From positions 1-64,000 of the forward strand of contig SEAD01000006.1 of NCBI GenBank assembly GCA_004173355.1: 64,000 bases of DNA, given 5' to 3'. Numbering within the stretch: position 1 is the stretch's first letter; every line of letters starts with the position of its first letter. Source of the stretch: Chitinophagaceae bacterium. Its GTDB lineage: Bacteria > Bacteroidota > Bacteroidia > Chitinophagales > Chitinophagaceae. The notes under the pieces were generated by a model. It was not told the origin of the DNA. It did not search any database and saw nothing but the letters and a program-made list of their open reading frames with translations. This document shows, piece after piece, positions 28,050-38,012 of the stretch. Made by a program: the position numbers and the translations under genes.

Positions 28050-29174
28050 TCAAGACCTGCCCTGGCCCGCGACGCCGCCCTTCAGGCTGAAAATCTTTTT
28101 TGCAGCAGCTGCCTTCAATATGGCGGCTGCCCTCAGGGAACGGGATCCGGACTGGCAGAATAAAATTACGGGATCGCCTTCAATGTCCGGGGCAAAGGAT
28201 GGGAATACGGACAGCGGGATCTGGGTGTATTCAAAGCCGGACAGGGCGGGTGTTTCCCCCGGTTCGCGTACGTCAATGATGGCCGCTCCGGGTTGCCTGG
28301 CTATTTCCCGCAAGCGCATTAGATCGATCTCTTCCACCGCTTCCACTGTAAGGTCCGGAACGGGAACCCTGCATCCATCCCCATAATCTGTAGCGGCGAT
28401 TGCTTCAGCGGTGCCGGGTATCTGGTAGGCTCCGTGGGGCAGGGGTTTGAACCCAACTGTAAATATATCCTGGCCGAGTGCATCATAGGTCAGCAACCGG
28501 TTGACCAGTGGCTCGCCGATGCCTGTTACCAGTTTGATCAGTTCGGTCGCCTGCATGGTGCCGATTATGCCGGGCAAAACGCCCAATACACCCGCCTCTG
28601 CACAATTGGGAAATGCTGATTCGTCCGGTTGCACCGGGAATAAGTCGCGGTAGTTGGTGTTCAGCGAGGGGTCCTGTCCGGGCAGGACTGCATTGAATAC
28701 TGCCACCTGTCCTTCATAACCCGATACCGCACCATAGACCAGGGGTTTTCCAAGCAACACACACACATCATTTACGAGGTAGCGGGTGGAGAAATTATCC
28801 GTACCATCCACTACAAAATCATATCCGCTGATCAGTCCAACCGCATTCAGCGGATCGAGCTGGAATGGATAGGCATTGATCGTGATATCCGGGTTGATTG
28901 CTTCGAGGCGTCTGGCGGCCACGACCGCTTTCCGCATCCCGATATCATCGGTTGTAAACAGGACCTGGCGATGCAGGTTGGACAATGATACCAAATCATG
29001 ATCGACAATCCCGATACTGCCAACCCCTGCTGCGGCAAGATACTGGAGTGCCGGGCAACCAAGGCCACCCGCACCGATTAACAGCACACGTGCTTCAGAA
29101 AGAAGCCGCTGTGCCTTTTGGCCGAATCCATCAAGGATCAGCTGCCTGTTATATCGTTCCTGGTAATTGTCCAT
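28050..29174 (-). CDS. moeB: MoeB/ThiF-type adenylyltransferase with C-terminal rhodanese domain
   Basis: RYNRQLILDGFGQKAQRLLSEARVLLIGAGGLGCPALQYLAAAGVG; rhodanese loop CQSGSRS. Confidence 0.94.
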   Translation of the reverse strand: MDNYQERYNRQLILDGFGQKAQRLLSEARVLLIGAGGLGCPALQYLAAAGVGSIGIVDHDLVSLSNLHRQVLFTTDDIGMRKAVVAARRLEAINPDITINAYPFQLDPLNAVGLISGYDFVVDGTDNFSTRYLVNDVCVLLGKPLVYGAVSGYEGQVAVFNAVLPGQDPSLNTNYRDLFPVQPDESAFPNCAEAGVLGVLPGIIGTMQATELIKLVTGIGEPLVNRLLTYDALGQDIFTVGFKPLPHGAYQIPGTAEAIAATDYGDGCRVPVPDLTVEAVEEIDLMRLREIARQPGAAIIDVREPGETPALSGFEYTQIPLSVFPSFAPDIEGDPVILFCQSGSRSLRAAAILKAAAAKKIFSLKGGVAGQGRS

Positions 29175-29177
29175 TTT

Positions 29178-29408
29178 TTATCCTCCGGAAAATGGCGGCA
29201 GCAAGGCCACTTCGCTTCCTGGTCCGAGTGTTTTATTTTCACCAATAATCTCCCTGTTTACGGCTATCAGGAATTCCGTATCCTTTAATGCCGGGAAATT
29301 CGCTTCCAGTACGGTCCGCAGCGAATCCGTATCCGCTACGTCCTTTACGAGGACATCGCGTCCGGTGATGGAAGTTATTTTCCCGAAGGTGATCAGTTTT
29401 ATTTCCAT
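29178..29408 (-). CDS. moaD: MoaD/ThiS family sulfur carrier
   Basis: 76 aa; C-terminal VALLPPFSGG ends with the diagnostic Gly-Gly. Confidence 0.93.
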   Translation of the reverse strand: MEIKLITFGKITSITGRDVLVKDVADTDSLRTVLEANFPALKDTEFLIAVNREIIGENKTLGPGSEVALLPPFSGG

Positions 29409-29417
29409 TCAGTTTTT

Positions 29418-30108
29418 TTATGCACCGGTGAACAACAACTTGTATGCCGCTAGTGCCAGCACACAGGCCAGGATAGTTTTCAATGCATCCTGGTGGAATT
29501 TTTTCGCCCCGAAATAAGCCCCGCACAATCCGCCGGCGAACGCCACAACGACGTACCAGAGCATATCGGGACTGATCTGGATACCTTTTGTCAGCATGCC
29601 CGCAAGTCCCGCCAAAGAATTCACCAGGATGAAGGCAGCGCTGATGGCTGCGGTCTGTTTCTGTCCGGTCCATTGCAATAACAAGAAAACCGATCACCGC
29701 CCCCACAAACAGGGAAATATAAAAATCAGCGGGCCTGAAATCCTTTGGGTCCGTGTTCTTGAAAAAAAAGAAACGGACTACCGGGATGAGCAGCAGTATC
29801 CCGAGTACTTTTTTATAAATGTCCTGGTCGATACTGATCCGTCCCCCGAGAAAGGAAAAGGGCACCGATGCCAGTGCAAATGGCCAGAAAATTTTCCATT
29901 TAAAATGACCGCCTTTGTAAAACTGGTAAAACGAACTGCCGGCAACAAAGAGGTTGAGGAGGAGGGCTGTTGGTTTCATCACTGCGGGTGTGACGCTGAA
30001 AATCGCCATCAGCGCCAGATAGCCGCTTGCGCCACCATGTCCTACCGACGCATATAAAAAGGCCACGACAAACAACAGGGGGAAAAACAGGTAGATGTAA
30101 TCGGCCAT
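29418..30108 (-). pseudogene. Sulfite exporter TauE/SafE (TSUP) family permease, frameshifted/internally deleted
   Basis: N-terminal half in one frame (ASVGHGGASGYLALMAIFSVTPAVMKPTALLLNL... to GAVIGFL), C-terminal half in another (LLLQWTGQKQTAAISAAFILVNSLAGLAG...); frame change at about 29684. Confidence 0.8.
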
Positions 30109-30130
30109 GCGGTAAAGTTACTGGTTGGCC

Positions 30131-31312
30131 TCAGAAACCCGGCAGCATCAGCACTTCTATTTCTTCACCTGCCTGGTACTCCTCCCGTTCTTCTTCCAGT
30201 ACGGCCAGGCAATTGGCCTCAGCAAATGAACTGAGCTGGTACGATAACTGCGCCCCCAGGATGCGTACATGGCCCTCGCTGGTATTCGCTTTCAGGAACT
30301 GGGTGAGTCCGGCGGGTTTTTTATAATCGTTTGCCATTTTCGCCCTGAGGGACTTTACCGGATTACGTTTGCGCGAAAGCATTTCCACGGCCGGCAACAC
30401 ATAATTATAAAAGCAACTCAATACCGAGGAAGGATTGCCTGGTAAGCCGAATACAGGGATCCTGTCCTTCATGCCGAAAAACAATGGTTTTCCTGGTCGT
30501 TGTTTTACTTTATGGAATACTTCCTCCACGCCGTTATGCCTCGCTGCCTCCGGCACAAAATCATAGTCACCCACACTGACGCCACCGGTCAGCAGCACGA
30601 GATCGGCCCATTCGAGTACTGATGCAAGCTGGTACTTCAGGCTATCCAGTTTATCTTCTATCCGTAATACATGGATATGGCTGATGCCCGTTTCGCGGAG
30701 TGCTGCGGTCAGTGAATACGAGTTTGATTCATATACCTGACCCGGCTCAAGTGCCACACCAGGTGTCTGCAGTTCATTGCCCGTAACCAGGATGGCCACC
30801 GAAGGCATGCAATACACCGGCACATCGGCAACCCCGATGCCGGCGAGATAGGCTACGGCCGCAGGTCCGAGGTAGGTATCTTTTGCCAGGGCAAGTGTGC
30901 CGGCTTTTGCTTCCGAGCCTTTGGCACGTACGGCAAATCCCTGGTTGAGCGATACATCATTTATTTTTATGGTATCACCCTCACGCACTACTTTTTCCTG
31001 GATCGCGATGGTATCTGCACCGTCGGGCACCGGCGCACCGGTAAAAATCCGGATAGCTGTGCCCGGTTCAAGTGTTTTGATATAACCCGCACCAGCGGCC
31101 ATTTCACCACTTACGGTCAGCGGCTGATCCTTGTCCGCAAAGCGGATGGCATAACCATCCATGGAGGATTGTTCGAATGCAGGGATATCAATGGATGCGT
31201 AAATATTTTCAGCCAGCACGGAGCCGGCGGCCTGCAGTAGTGGACGACGGACGGACTCAAGCGAAGAGAGCCGCGACCGGATGAGGTCTTTTGCTTCTTT
31301 GACAGAAATCAT
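30131..31312 (-). CDS. moeA: Molybdopterin molybdotransferase MoeA
   Basis: MISVKEAKDLIRSRL; FEQSSMDGYAIR; LLTGGVSVGDYDFV; PVFGLPGNPSSVLSCFYNYV. Confidence 0.95.
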   Translation of the reverse strand: MISVKEAKDLIRSRLSSLESVRRPLLQAAGSVLAENIYASIDIPAFEQSSMDGYAIRFADKDQPLTVSGEMAAGAGYIKTLEPGTAIRIFTGAPVPDGADTIAIQEKVVREGDTIKINDVSLNQGFAVRAKGSEAKAGTLALAKDTYLGPAAVAYLAGIGVADVPVYCMPSVAILVTGNELQTPGVALEPGQVYESNSYSLTAALRETGISHIHVLRIEDKLDSLKYQLASVLEWADLVLLTGGVSVGDYDFVPEAARHNGVEEVFHKVKQRPGKPLFFGMKDRIPVFGLPGNPSSVLSCFYNYVLPAVEMLSRKRNPVKSLRAKMANDYKKPAGLTQFLKANTSEGHVRILGAQLSYQLSSFAEANCLAVLEEEREEYQAGEEIEVLMLPGF

Positions 31313-31437
31313 TGGAGTTAATGTAGTAGGTAATTGAACCCCAAGAGGCAGGTTCCGATTCAAACGGAAGATAACAATGTTTCAATAAAAAACACAACGA
31401 AGAAAACAGCCAGTACAAATAAACCGGGTATTTACTA

Positions 31438-32418
31438 TCAGCCTCCAATGGTAATCATACTCCGGTTCTGGAGTGATGCGGCATCGATCGCATCGATGGC
31501 ACCGGCAAACTGGCCGCCAAGGGCTTTTGCTTTTGCGCCAATGGTGCTATGGATCAGGGTTTCCACATTTTCACCATTACGAAGCGCCGTGAGCAGGTCG
31601 GTTTCGCCCGTGGAGAACAGGCAGTTTTTTAATTTCCCGTCAGCGGTAAGCCGCATCCGGTTGCAGGTGTCACAGAAGGGTGCACTCATCGTGCTGATCA
31701 CTGCAAAGGAACCGGCATGACCGGGTACGGTATAATGTTTTGCAGTGTCATTCAGCGAACCCTGTACCGGCAGGATGCTGAACTCGCGACCAACCGTTTC
31801 AAGGATCTGGTCGAGGGGGAACACCTGGTTGCCTGTCCATTTATTTCCACTGAAGGGCATGAATTCAATAAAGCGGACCTGCACTGGTATATGCCGGGTC
31901 CACAAAATGAAATCGTTGATTTCATCCTCATTAAATCCCTTCATGACCACCATATTGATCTTGACTTCAAACTGGTTGTGCAGCAGCAGCTCAATATTGC
32001 TGCGGACCTGGTGGAACAGGTCGCGCCGCGTGGCGATTATAAATTTATCGGGCTGCAATGTATCAAGTGAGATATTCAGCATTTTGATGCCAGAGGCCTT
32101 CAGTTCGGGAATCATCGTGTGTACACGTGTTCCATTGGTCGTCATTGCCAGCTGAACACCCAGTTCGCCCAGCGAGGCCAGGATCTTCGGTGCATCTTTC
32201 CTGACAAGTGGTTCGCCCCCGGTCAGCCTGATTTTTTTTACCCCAAGACCCACAAATGTTTTTGCCAGCGAAAGGATTTCTCCCGGCTGCATCAGCCTTG
32301 ATGCCGGTGTAAAGTCGTAGTCCTCCTCCGGCATGCAGTAAAAGCAGCGGAGGTTGCAGTTATCCGTCAGGGATATCCGCAGGTAATCGTGCACCCGGTT
32401 GAAAGAATCTTTAATCAT
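31438..32418 (-). CDS. moaA: GTP 3',8-cyclase MoaA
   Basis: Radical SAM CNLRCFYC; RLTGGEPLVR; C-terminal FCDTCNRMRLTADGKLKNCLF; terminal GG. Confidence 0.97.
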   Translation of the reverse strand: MIKDSFNRVHDYLRISLTDNCNLRCFYCMPEEDYDFTPASRLMQPGEILSLAKTFVGLGVKKIRLTGGEPLVRKDAPKILASLGELGVQLAMTTNGTRVHTMIPELKASGIKMLNISLDTLQPDKFIIATRRDLFHQVRSNIELLLHNQFEVKINMVVMKGFNEDEINDFILWTRHIPVQVRFIEFMPFSGNKWTGNQVFPLDQILETVGREFSILPVQGSLNDTAKHYTVPGHAGSFAVISTMSAPFCDTCNRMRLTADGKLKNCLFSTGETDLLTALRNGENVETLIHSTIGAKAKALGGQFAGAIDAIDAASLQNRSMITIGG

Positions 32419-32436
32419 CTCTTGGTGTGGACCCGT

Positions 32437-33045
32437 TTATTGTAATGAACCTTCACTGCTCTGGTCCAGCAGCAGGTTATAATCTTCTTCTGTGTCAATA
32501 TCAATCGATCCCGCTTCAAAATCCACATGTGCGAGATCCTCCCTGAATTGATGGATCAGTTTTTTTGTGCCTTCCGCTTCCTCGGCATTTTCCAGTGCCG
32601 TGAAATATTTTTTATCAAACAGAACCGGCACACCTACTGTGCCCGCGTATGCTGAGGCGATAATGCCTTTCCCGGTATGCAGTCGTGCTTCTTTCAATGA
32701 TTCAAAAATGGTAGCCGACAAAAACGGCTGGTCGCACACCGACACAATCACCGCATCAAAGGCACCGGCTGTATCCAGTGCGTTGAGACCACTTTTGATT
32801 CCCGCTGCCATGCCCTGCTGCCAGTCTTTATTATGTGAAATGGTGAGGCCATCGGTATCCAGTTTTTCCAGTACTTCTTTTTCAAATGCACCGGTCACTA
32901 CAATGACCGGGTCGAGCCCGGCTTTTTTTGCCTCATCCGATACATGCTGGACGAGACTCTTGCCATTGTAGTACAGGTTCTGTTTAGGCCGGCCCAGTCG
33001 CACGGATTCCCCGGCTGCCAGTATAATAATGCCGATTTTATCCAT
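32437..33045 (-). CDS. MobA/MocA-like nucleotidyltransferase
   Basis: IGIIILAAGESVRLGRPKQNLYYNGKSLVQHV; adjacent to XdhC and molybdenum hydroxylase genes. Confidence 0.9.
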   Translation of the reverse strand: MDKIGIIILAAGESVRLGRPKQNLYYNGKSLVQHVSDEAKKAGLDPVIVVTGAFEKEVLEKLDTDGLTISHNKDWQQGMAAGIKSGLNALDTAGAFDAVIVSVCDQPFLSATIFESLKEARLHTGKGIIASAYAGTVGVPVLFDKKYFTALENAEEAEGTKKLIHQFREDLAHVDFEAGSIDIDTEEDYNLLLDQSSEGSLQ

Positions 33046-34207
33046 TTGTAAAACTTGTTTTAGTACGGTGGTGGATGGATGTGGGTTTGTCGCGGAGCGA
33101 CTGCACCTTTACTCCCGCCAGCACTGATTTTATTTCCGCAACGAGTGACAGGGCAATTTCTTCCGCGGTCTCGGCACCGATATCGATCCCGAGTGGTCCG
33201 TACACTTTCTGCAGCTGTGCTTCGGTGGGGCGAAACCCTTCATCATCCATCTGCGAAAGCATGCGATCCAGTTTGGTCTTTGGACCCAGTACACCGATAT
33301 AAGCAGGTTCCTGCTGCAGCAATACTTTCAGCAGGGCATAATCATAATTATAGTTATGGCTCATCAGGATACAAACAACCCCCTTCGGAAAATGGAGGGG
33401 GTCAATCCCGGGCGCGCTGGTTGCAACGGTCGGATTTGCGACTCCCGGTTGTCCCGGCTTCACCACCCGTACATCCCGCACGAGCGGAAAACGCTGGCGG
33501 TTGGCATGCGTCGCGCGGCCATCGATCACGGTGGTATCCCAGCCAAGCATGCTGGTCAATTGTACCAGCGGCAACGCATCGTTTCCTGCACCGGCAATCA
33601 CGACCGACACAGGAGCGGGGATATATTCTATGAAACACTCCATAACACCCGGGAGGTTTTCTTTCAATGAGGAAACCTGGTTCGCCAGGTTATGGACGAT
33701 TTCATCCTGCAGTAAGTCTTTGATGGAGGGGTCGAGCGGACCGGTTGTCCTGCCATCCTGGACGAGGAGCGATGTGCCTGGCTGTTGTGCACCCGCCACC
33801 GAGAACATGGTCACCAGCACTGCGCGTTCGCGGTTATTGGTGAGTTCCTTCAACAGGTTCACCGGATTGACATCACTGCCCGGGTCCAGCGGTTCAAACA
33901 GGATATGGACCACGCCGTTGCAGCCAAGCTGGATCCCAAATTTCGCATCGTCTTCATCACTGGTATCGTAAGTAACCAATTTATTCACTCCCTGGCTGAT
34001 AGCAAGCAAGGCTTTCCGCAGTGCATCACCTTCGAGGCATCCCCCGCTGATGGCGCCCGTGAGCTGGCCATCATCGGTCACAAGCATCCGCGCACCGGGC
34101 CTGCGGTAGGACGAGCCGTCTACATGTACCACTGTTGCAAGCGCTACCCGTTTGCCGGCGGCCACAGCAGTGTCATAACTCGATATGATATCGCGGATTT
34201 CTTTCAT
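33038..34207 (-). CDS. XdhC/CoxI family protein
   Basis: VALATVVHVDGSSYRRPGARMLVTDDGQLTGAISGGCLEGD; Rossmann VVIAGAGNDALPLVQL; YIGVLGPKTK. Confidence 0.95.
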   Translation of the reverse strand: MKEIRDIISSYDTAVAAGKRVALATVVHVDGSSYRRPGARMLVTDDGQLTGAISGGCLEGDALRKALLAISQGVNKLVTYDTSDEDDAKFGIQLGCNGVVHILFEPLDPGSDVNPVNLLKELTNNRERAVLVTMFSVAGAQQPGTSLLVQDGRTTGPLDPSIKDLLQDEIVHNLANQVSSLKENLPGVMECFIEYIPAPVSVVIAGAGNDALPLVQLTSMLGWDTTVIDGRATHANRQRFPLVRDVRVVKPGQPGVANPTVATSAPGIDPLHFPKGVVCILMSHNYNYDYALLKVLLQQEPAYIGVLGPKTKLDRMLSQMDDEGFRPTEAQLQKVYGPLGIDIGAETAEEIALSLVAEIKSVLAGVKVQSLRDKPTSIHHRTKTSFTNG

Positions 34208-34225
34208 GTGCAACGCGAACAGAAG

Positions 34226-36463
34226 CTAAAGCAGTTCGTCGAGATGTATCGGAAAACGATTCAGTCGTTTACCGGTGGCATGATAAATTGCATTTGCGAT
34301 AGCGGGTGGCATTCCAACCAGTCCGATCTCGCCTATTCCCTTGCTTCCAAGTTCGTTCACAATTTCGTCTTTTTCATCCACAAAGGCTACGTCAAGGTCA
34401 AATATATCAGCATGTACCGGAATGTGATATTCGGAGAGATTGGCATTCATATATTTCCCGAAACGGTGATCCTGGATGCTTTCCTCGCGGAGCGCCTTGC
34501 TGATGCTCCAGACCATGCCCCCAAGGATCTGGCTGCGTGCGGTTTTTGGATTTATAATTGTGCCTGCGGCTACTACAGTGAGGGCACGCGTCACATTCAC
34601 CGTACCCAGTTCCTCGTCTACTTCCACCTCTACGAAAGCGGCGCTATGTGCGGCGCGGCTGTATTTTTTTAGTTTGAAGGGATTTGGTACCGCGACGTTG
34701 GTCGTTTTGATCGGTTTCCCGTTGTTGGCAGCGATGATGGTAATAAAATCAATGGACTTTGACAGGTCCTGCAGGAAGAATATTTTCCCATCAGTAAAAC
34801 CAATGTCCTTGAAATCGATGCCTTTCAACGGAGAGTCCGTCAGTGCAACCGCTTTTTTATAAATCCGTTTTTTCAAGGCCTTCATGGCGGCTTTAACAGC
34901 GCCTCCTACCGATGAGGTAGTAAACGAACCGCCCTGGATCGGCGCAAAAGCCATCTTGCTGTCGCCATACCGGAAGGTCACATCGCTGATATCCATCCCC
35001 AGTTCGTCAGCCGCAATCTGTGTCATCACTGTTTTTGTACCGGTGCCGATGTCCGTAACGGCGGAACTTACATCCAGTTTACCTTCCGCAGTGAGTACGG
35101 CGGTTGCCCGGGCCGGCAGGGTCATGCTTTCCCAGATCCCGGTCGCCATGCCCATCCCGACGAGTTTGTTGCCGCGTTTCATACTGCGGACCTCGGGGCT
35201 GCGATAGCTCCAGCCAAATTTTTCCGCACCGGTGATATAACACTGACGCAGTTCCTTGCTTGAATACGGTCGTCCGACGCTTACATCGGTTTCCGCATAG
35301 TTCAGCAAACGCAGCTTCAGCGGATCCATGTCGAGTTTATAGGAAAGTTCATCCATGGTACTCTCGATCGCATGCATGGCGGTGCTGCCGCCGGGTGCGC
35401 GCATATCGAGCGGACTGAACACATCAAGCGGTACAAGGTTGTATTCAAAAAGAGTGTTGTCGGCCGGGTATAACATATGGGCCCAGTTCACCACGGTTTC
35501 GGTATAGTCCTCGAACCTCGACGTCTCCCCGGTTGCGCGGTGATGCAGGGCATTGACTTTCCCTTCTGCACTGGCACCGAAGCGGGTGAACTGGTGCGTT
35601 GGCGGACGGTGGCCAAATGTAAACATCTGTGAACGGTCGAGGGTGACCCGTACCGGTTTTTTCAACTGCAGGGCGGCCATTACCGACATGAACAACTGGT
35701 ACTGCGGTCGAAGTCCGGATCCAAAGCCTCCGCCCACATACGTGGAAATTACACGCACGTTTTTGAAGTGCAGGCCAAAGACATTCCCAACATACAACTG
35801 GCAGTTGACGGTACCCTGCGTTTTATCGTAGATCGTGAGTTTGCCTTTTCCTTCGTACACCGTGGTTGTCGCAAAAAGTTCAAGGGGGTTATGATGTTCT
35901 GCACCATGGTAGAAATCGCCCGAAGCGCGTACATCCGACATTGCCCAGGCTTTTTCAAAATCGCCTTGTGGCTTTGGTGGCGGGGGTTTCAGGGTAGTGG
36001 CCATGCCTACTTTGGGGGCCCGCCCGGTGTGCAGGTTGGCCATCAGATCGGTGGTGAATTCTTCCTCATCGTATTCCACATGCACAAGTGATGCGGCATA
36101 TCTTGCCTGTTCAAATGTTTCTGCCACCACCAGTCCGATCGGCTGGCCATAACTCACTATTTCATCATTGTGGAGCGGACGGAACGGCGATCCCGGAGGT
36201 GCATCCATATCAGCATACTGCATATTAAACCAGGCCAGCGAGGGACGGTTTTCATGCCAGAATATTTCCACCACACCTTCGTATGCCAGTGCTGCCGATA
36301 CGTCGAACATGCGGATTTTGCCTTTCGCAATGGTGCTGTTGATTACCTGTCCGTACAGCAGCCCTGGGATGTTTACATCACCCGAATATTTTGCATGACC
36401 GGTTACTTTTTCCGCGCCTTCGAGACGGCTGAGCGGTCGTCCTATCTGTGGTTGCTTGTCCAT
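34226..36463 (-). CDS. Xanthine dehydrogenase-family molybdopterin-binding subunit (PaoC/YagR-like)
   Basis: RLEGAEKVTGHAKYSGDV; TYVGGGFGSGLRPQYQLFMSVMAA; DMRAPGGSTAMHAIESTMDELSYKLDMDPLKLRL; C-terminal GSKGIGEIGLVG. Confidence 0.95.
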   Translation of the reverse strand: MDKQPQIGRPLSRLEGAEKVTGHAKYSGDVNIPGLLYGQVINSTIAKGKIRMFDVSAALAYEGVVEIFWHENRPSLAWFNMQYADMDAPPGSPFRPLHNDEIVSYGQPIGLVVAETFEQARYAASLVHVEYDEEEFTTDLMANLHTGRAPKVGMATTLKPPPPKPQGDFEKAWAMSDVRASGDFYHGAEHHNPLELFATTTVYEGKGKLTIYDKTQGTVNCQLYVGNVFGLHFKNVRVISTYVGGGFGSGLRPQYQLFMSVMAALQLKKPVRVTLDRSQMFTFGHRPPTHQFTRFGASAEGKVNALHHRATGETSRFEDYTETVVNWAHMLYPADNTLFEYNLVPLDVFSPLDMRAPGGSTAMHAIESTMDELSYKLDMDPLKLRLLNYAETDVSVGRPYSSKELRQCYITGAEKFGWSYRSPEVRSMKRGNKLVGMGMATGIWESMTLPARATAVLTAEGKLDVSSAVTDIGTGTKTVMTQIAADELGMDISDVTFRYGDSKMAFAPIQGGSFTTSSVGGAVKAAMKALKKRIYKKAVALTDSPLKGIDFKDIGFTDGKIFFLQDLSKSIDFITIIAANNGKPIKTTNVAVPNPFKLKKYSRAAHSAAFVEVEVDEELGTVNVTRALTVVAAGTIINPKTARSQILGGMVWSISKALREESIQDHRFGKYMNANLSEYHIPVHADIFDLDVAFVDEKDEIVNELGSKGIGEIGLVGMPPAIANAIYHATGKRLNRFPIHLDELL

Positions 36464-36478
36464 GTTATTGTTTTTTTA

Positions 36479-37498
36479 TCAGGCTGAAGGCCTGGCGCCG
36501 GGTAATTGGGATGAGGGATTGAGTGCCATCCGACCGTTGCGGATGATCGCCCTTTTTGCCAGTTCAATTTTGAAACTGTTGAATGTATAGGGTTTTGCGC
36601 CGCGCAGGATGATTTCCGCGGCCAGTGCAAAGCTTTCATCGTCCGGCTGCCGACCGATCAGTGCGGCTTCGGCTTCGGGAACCCGCCATGGTTTATGCGC
36701 CACACCACCGAGGGCGATCCGGATATCTTTTATAGTGCCGTTTTCCAGTTCAAAGGCAGTGGCCACCGATACCAGCGCGAACGCGTAGGAGTTGCGGTCA
36801 CGGATTTTGAGGTACGAGTTGTGCGTCGTGAGATTATCCGGCGGCAGGTCGATACTGGTGATCAGTTCGCCCTTGCGGAGGTCGTTGTCGATTTCAGGAT
36901 GATCACCCGGCAGGCGGTGGAAGTCCGCGAACGGGATCGTACGTTCGCCTTTTGGTCCACTTACATTTACCCTTGCATCGAGTGCGGCCAGCGCCACACA
37001 CATATCCGAGGGGAAGGTGGCGATACAATCATCGCTGGTTCCGAGGATCCCCATAATGCGGTTGTATCCCCCGATGGCAGAGCAACCCGTACCGGGTTCA
37101 CGTTTGTTGCAGGGTGTATTTACATCGTAGAAATAATAACACCGGGTGCGTTGCAGCAGGTTGCCACCATTGGTGGCCATATTCCGGATCTGCGGGGAGG
37201 CACCGGCCAGTATGGTTTTGGATAAAAGGGGATAGCGTTCCTCGATCATCGGGTGGTAGGCCGTGGCTGCATTGGTAGCCAGTGCACCAAGCCGCAGGCC
37301 GCCATCCGGCAGCCGTTCGATCGCATGATGGTTATCCAGTTTATTGATATCAACGAGGAGGTCCGGCTGGGTGATATTGTATTTCCACAGGTCAAGCAGG
37401 TTGGTGCCGCCCGCTACGTACATGCTGCCAGGTTCCGATGCCACGATTTCTATAGCTTCACCGGCAACTGCGGGTGAAGCGAAACTGAACTTATTCAT
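36479..37498 (-). CDS. FAD-binding subunit with extra Fe-S cysteine segment (PaoB/YagS-like)
   Basis: YVAGGTNLLDLWK; NMATNGGNLLQRTRCYYFYDVNTPCNKREPGTGCSAIGGYNRIMGILGTSDDCIATFPSDM. Confidence 0.93.
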   Translation of the reverse strand: MNKFSFASPAVAGEAIEIVASEPGSMYVAGGTNLLDLWKYNITQPDLLVDINKLDNHHAIERLPDGGLRLGALATNAATAYHPMIEERYPLLSKTILAGASPQIRNMATNGGNLLQRTRCYYFYDVNTPCNKREPGTGCSAIGGYNRIMGILGTSDDCIATFPSDMCVALAALDARVNVSGPKGERTIPFADFHRLPGDHPEIDNDLRKGELITSIDLPPDNLTTHNSYLKIRDRNSYAFALVSVATAFELENGTIKDIRIALGGVAHKPWRVPEAEAALIGRQPDDESFALAAEIILRGAKPYTFNSFKIELAKRAIIRNGRMALNPSSQLPGARPSA

Positions 37499-38012
37499 TT
37501 GAACCTCCTGTTTTTACTTCCATGATTGCATCGATGATGCCGATATTGGCGCCGCAGCGGCACAGGTTGCCACTCATCAGTTCCTTTACATCTTCGCGTG
37601 TCCGGGCTTTCCCTTCGTTCATCAGTCCGATCGCACTGCAGATCTGGCCGGGCGTACAATAGCCGCACTGGAAGGCGTCGTGGTCGATAAAGGCCTGCTG
37701 CAGGGGGTGAAGGGCAGCGGGTTCCCCTACGCCTTCGATGGTGGTGATAGCCGAGCCGTTTTTCATTACAGCGAGGGTCATACAGCTCAGGATGCGTTTG
37801 CCATCACAGAGTACGGTACAGGCCCCGCACTGTCCGTGGTCGCAGCCTTTTTTGGTGCCGGTAAGATCGAGGTGCTCACGGAGCAGGTCCAGCAGGCTGA
37901 CCCAGGGGTCAACCAGCAACACCTGGTCCTTTCCGTTTACGGTAATGAATAGTTCCCGCTTTTCAGCGGTGCGATCGGCCGAATGGTCAACCGGTGCGGA
38001 GGGAATCTGCAT
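37491..38012 (-). CDS. 2Fe-2S subunit (PaoA/YagT-like), no Tat signal
   Basis: GCDHGQCGACTVLCDGKRILSC and QCGYCTPGQICSA...SGNLCRCGA. Confidence 0.95.
   Translation of the reverse strand: MQIPSAPVDHSADRTAEKRELFITVNGKDQVLLVDPWVSLLDLLREHLDLTGTKKGCDHGQCGACTVLCDGKRILSCMTLAVMKNGSAITTIEGVGEPAALHPLQQAFIDHDAFQCGYCTPGQICSAIGLMNEGKARTREDVKELMSGNLCRCGANIGIIDAIMEVKTGGSNE

Noticed and set aside
33785-34672. 295-aa + strand ORF antisense to xdhC and the molybdopterin-binding subunit gene
   Set aside because: Lies opposite two strongly conserved coding genes with convincing protein families; composition looks like an antisense shadow ORF.
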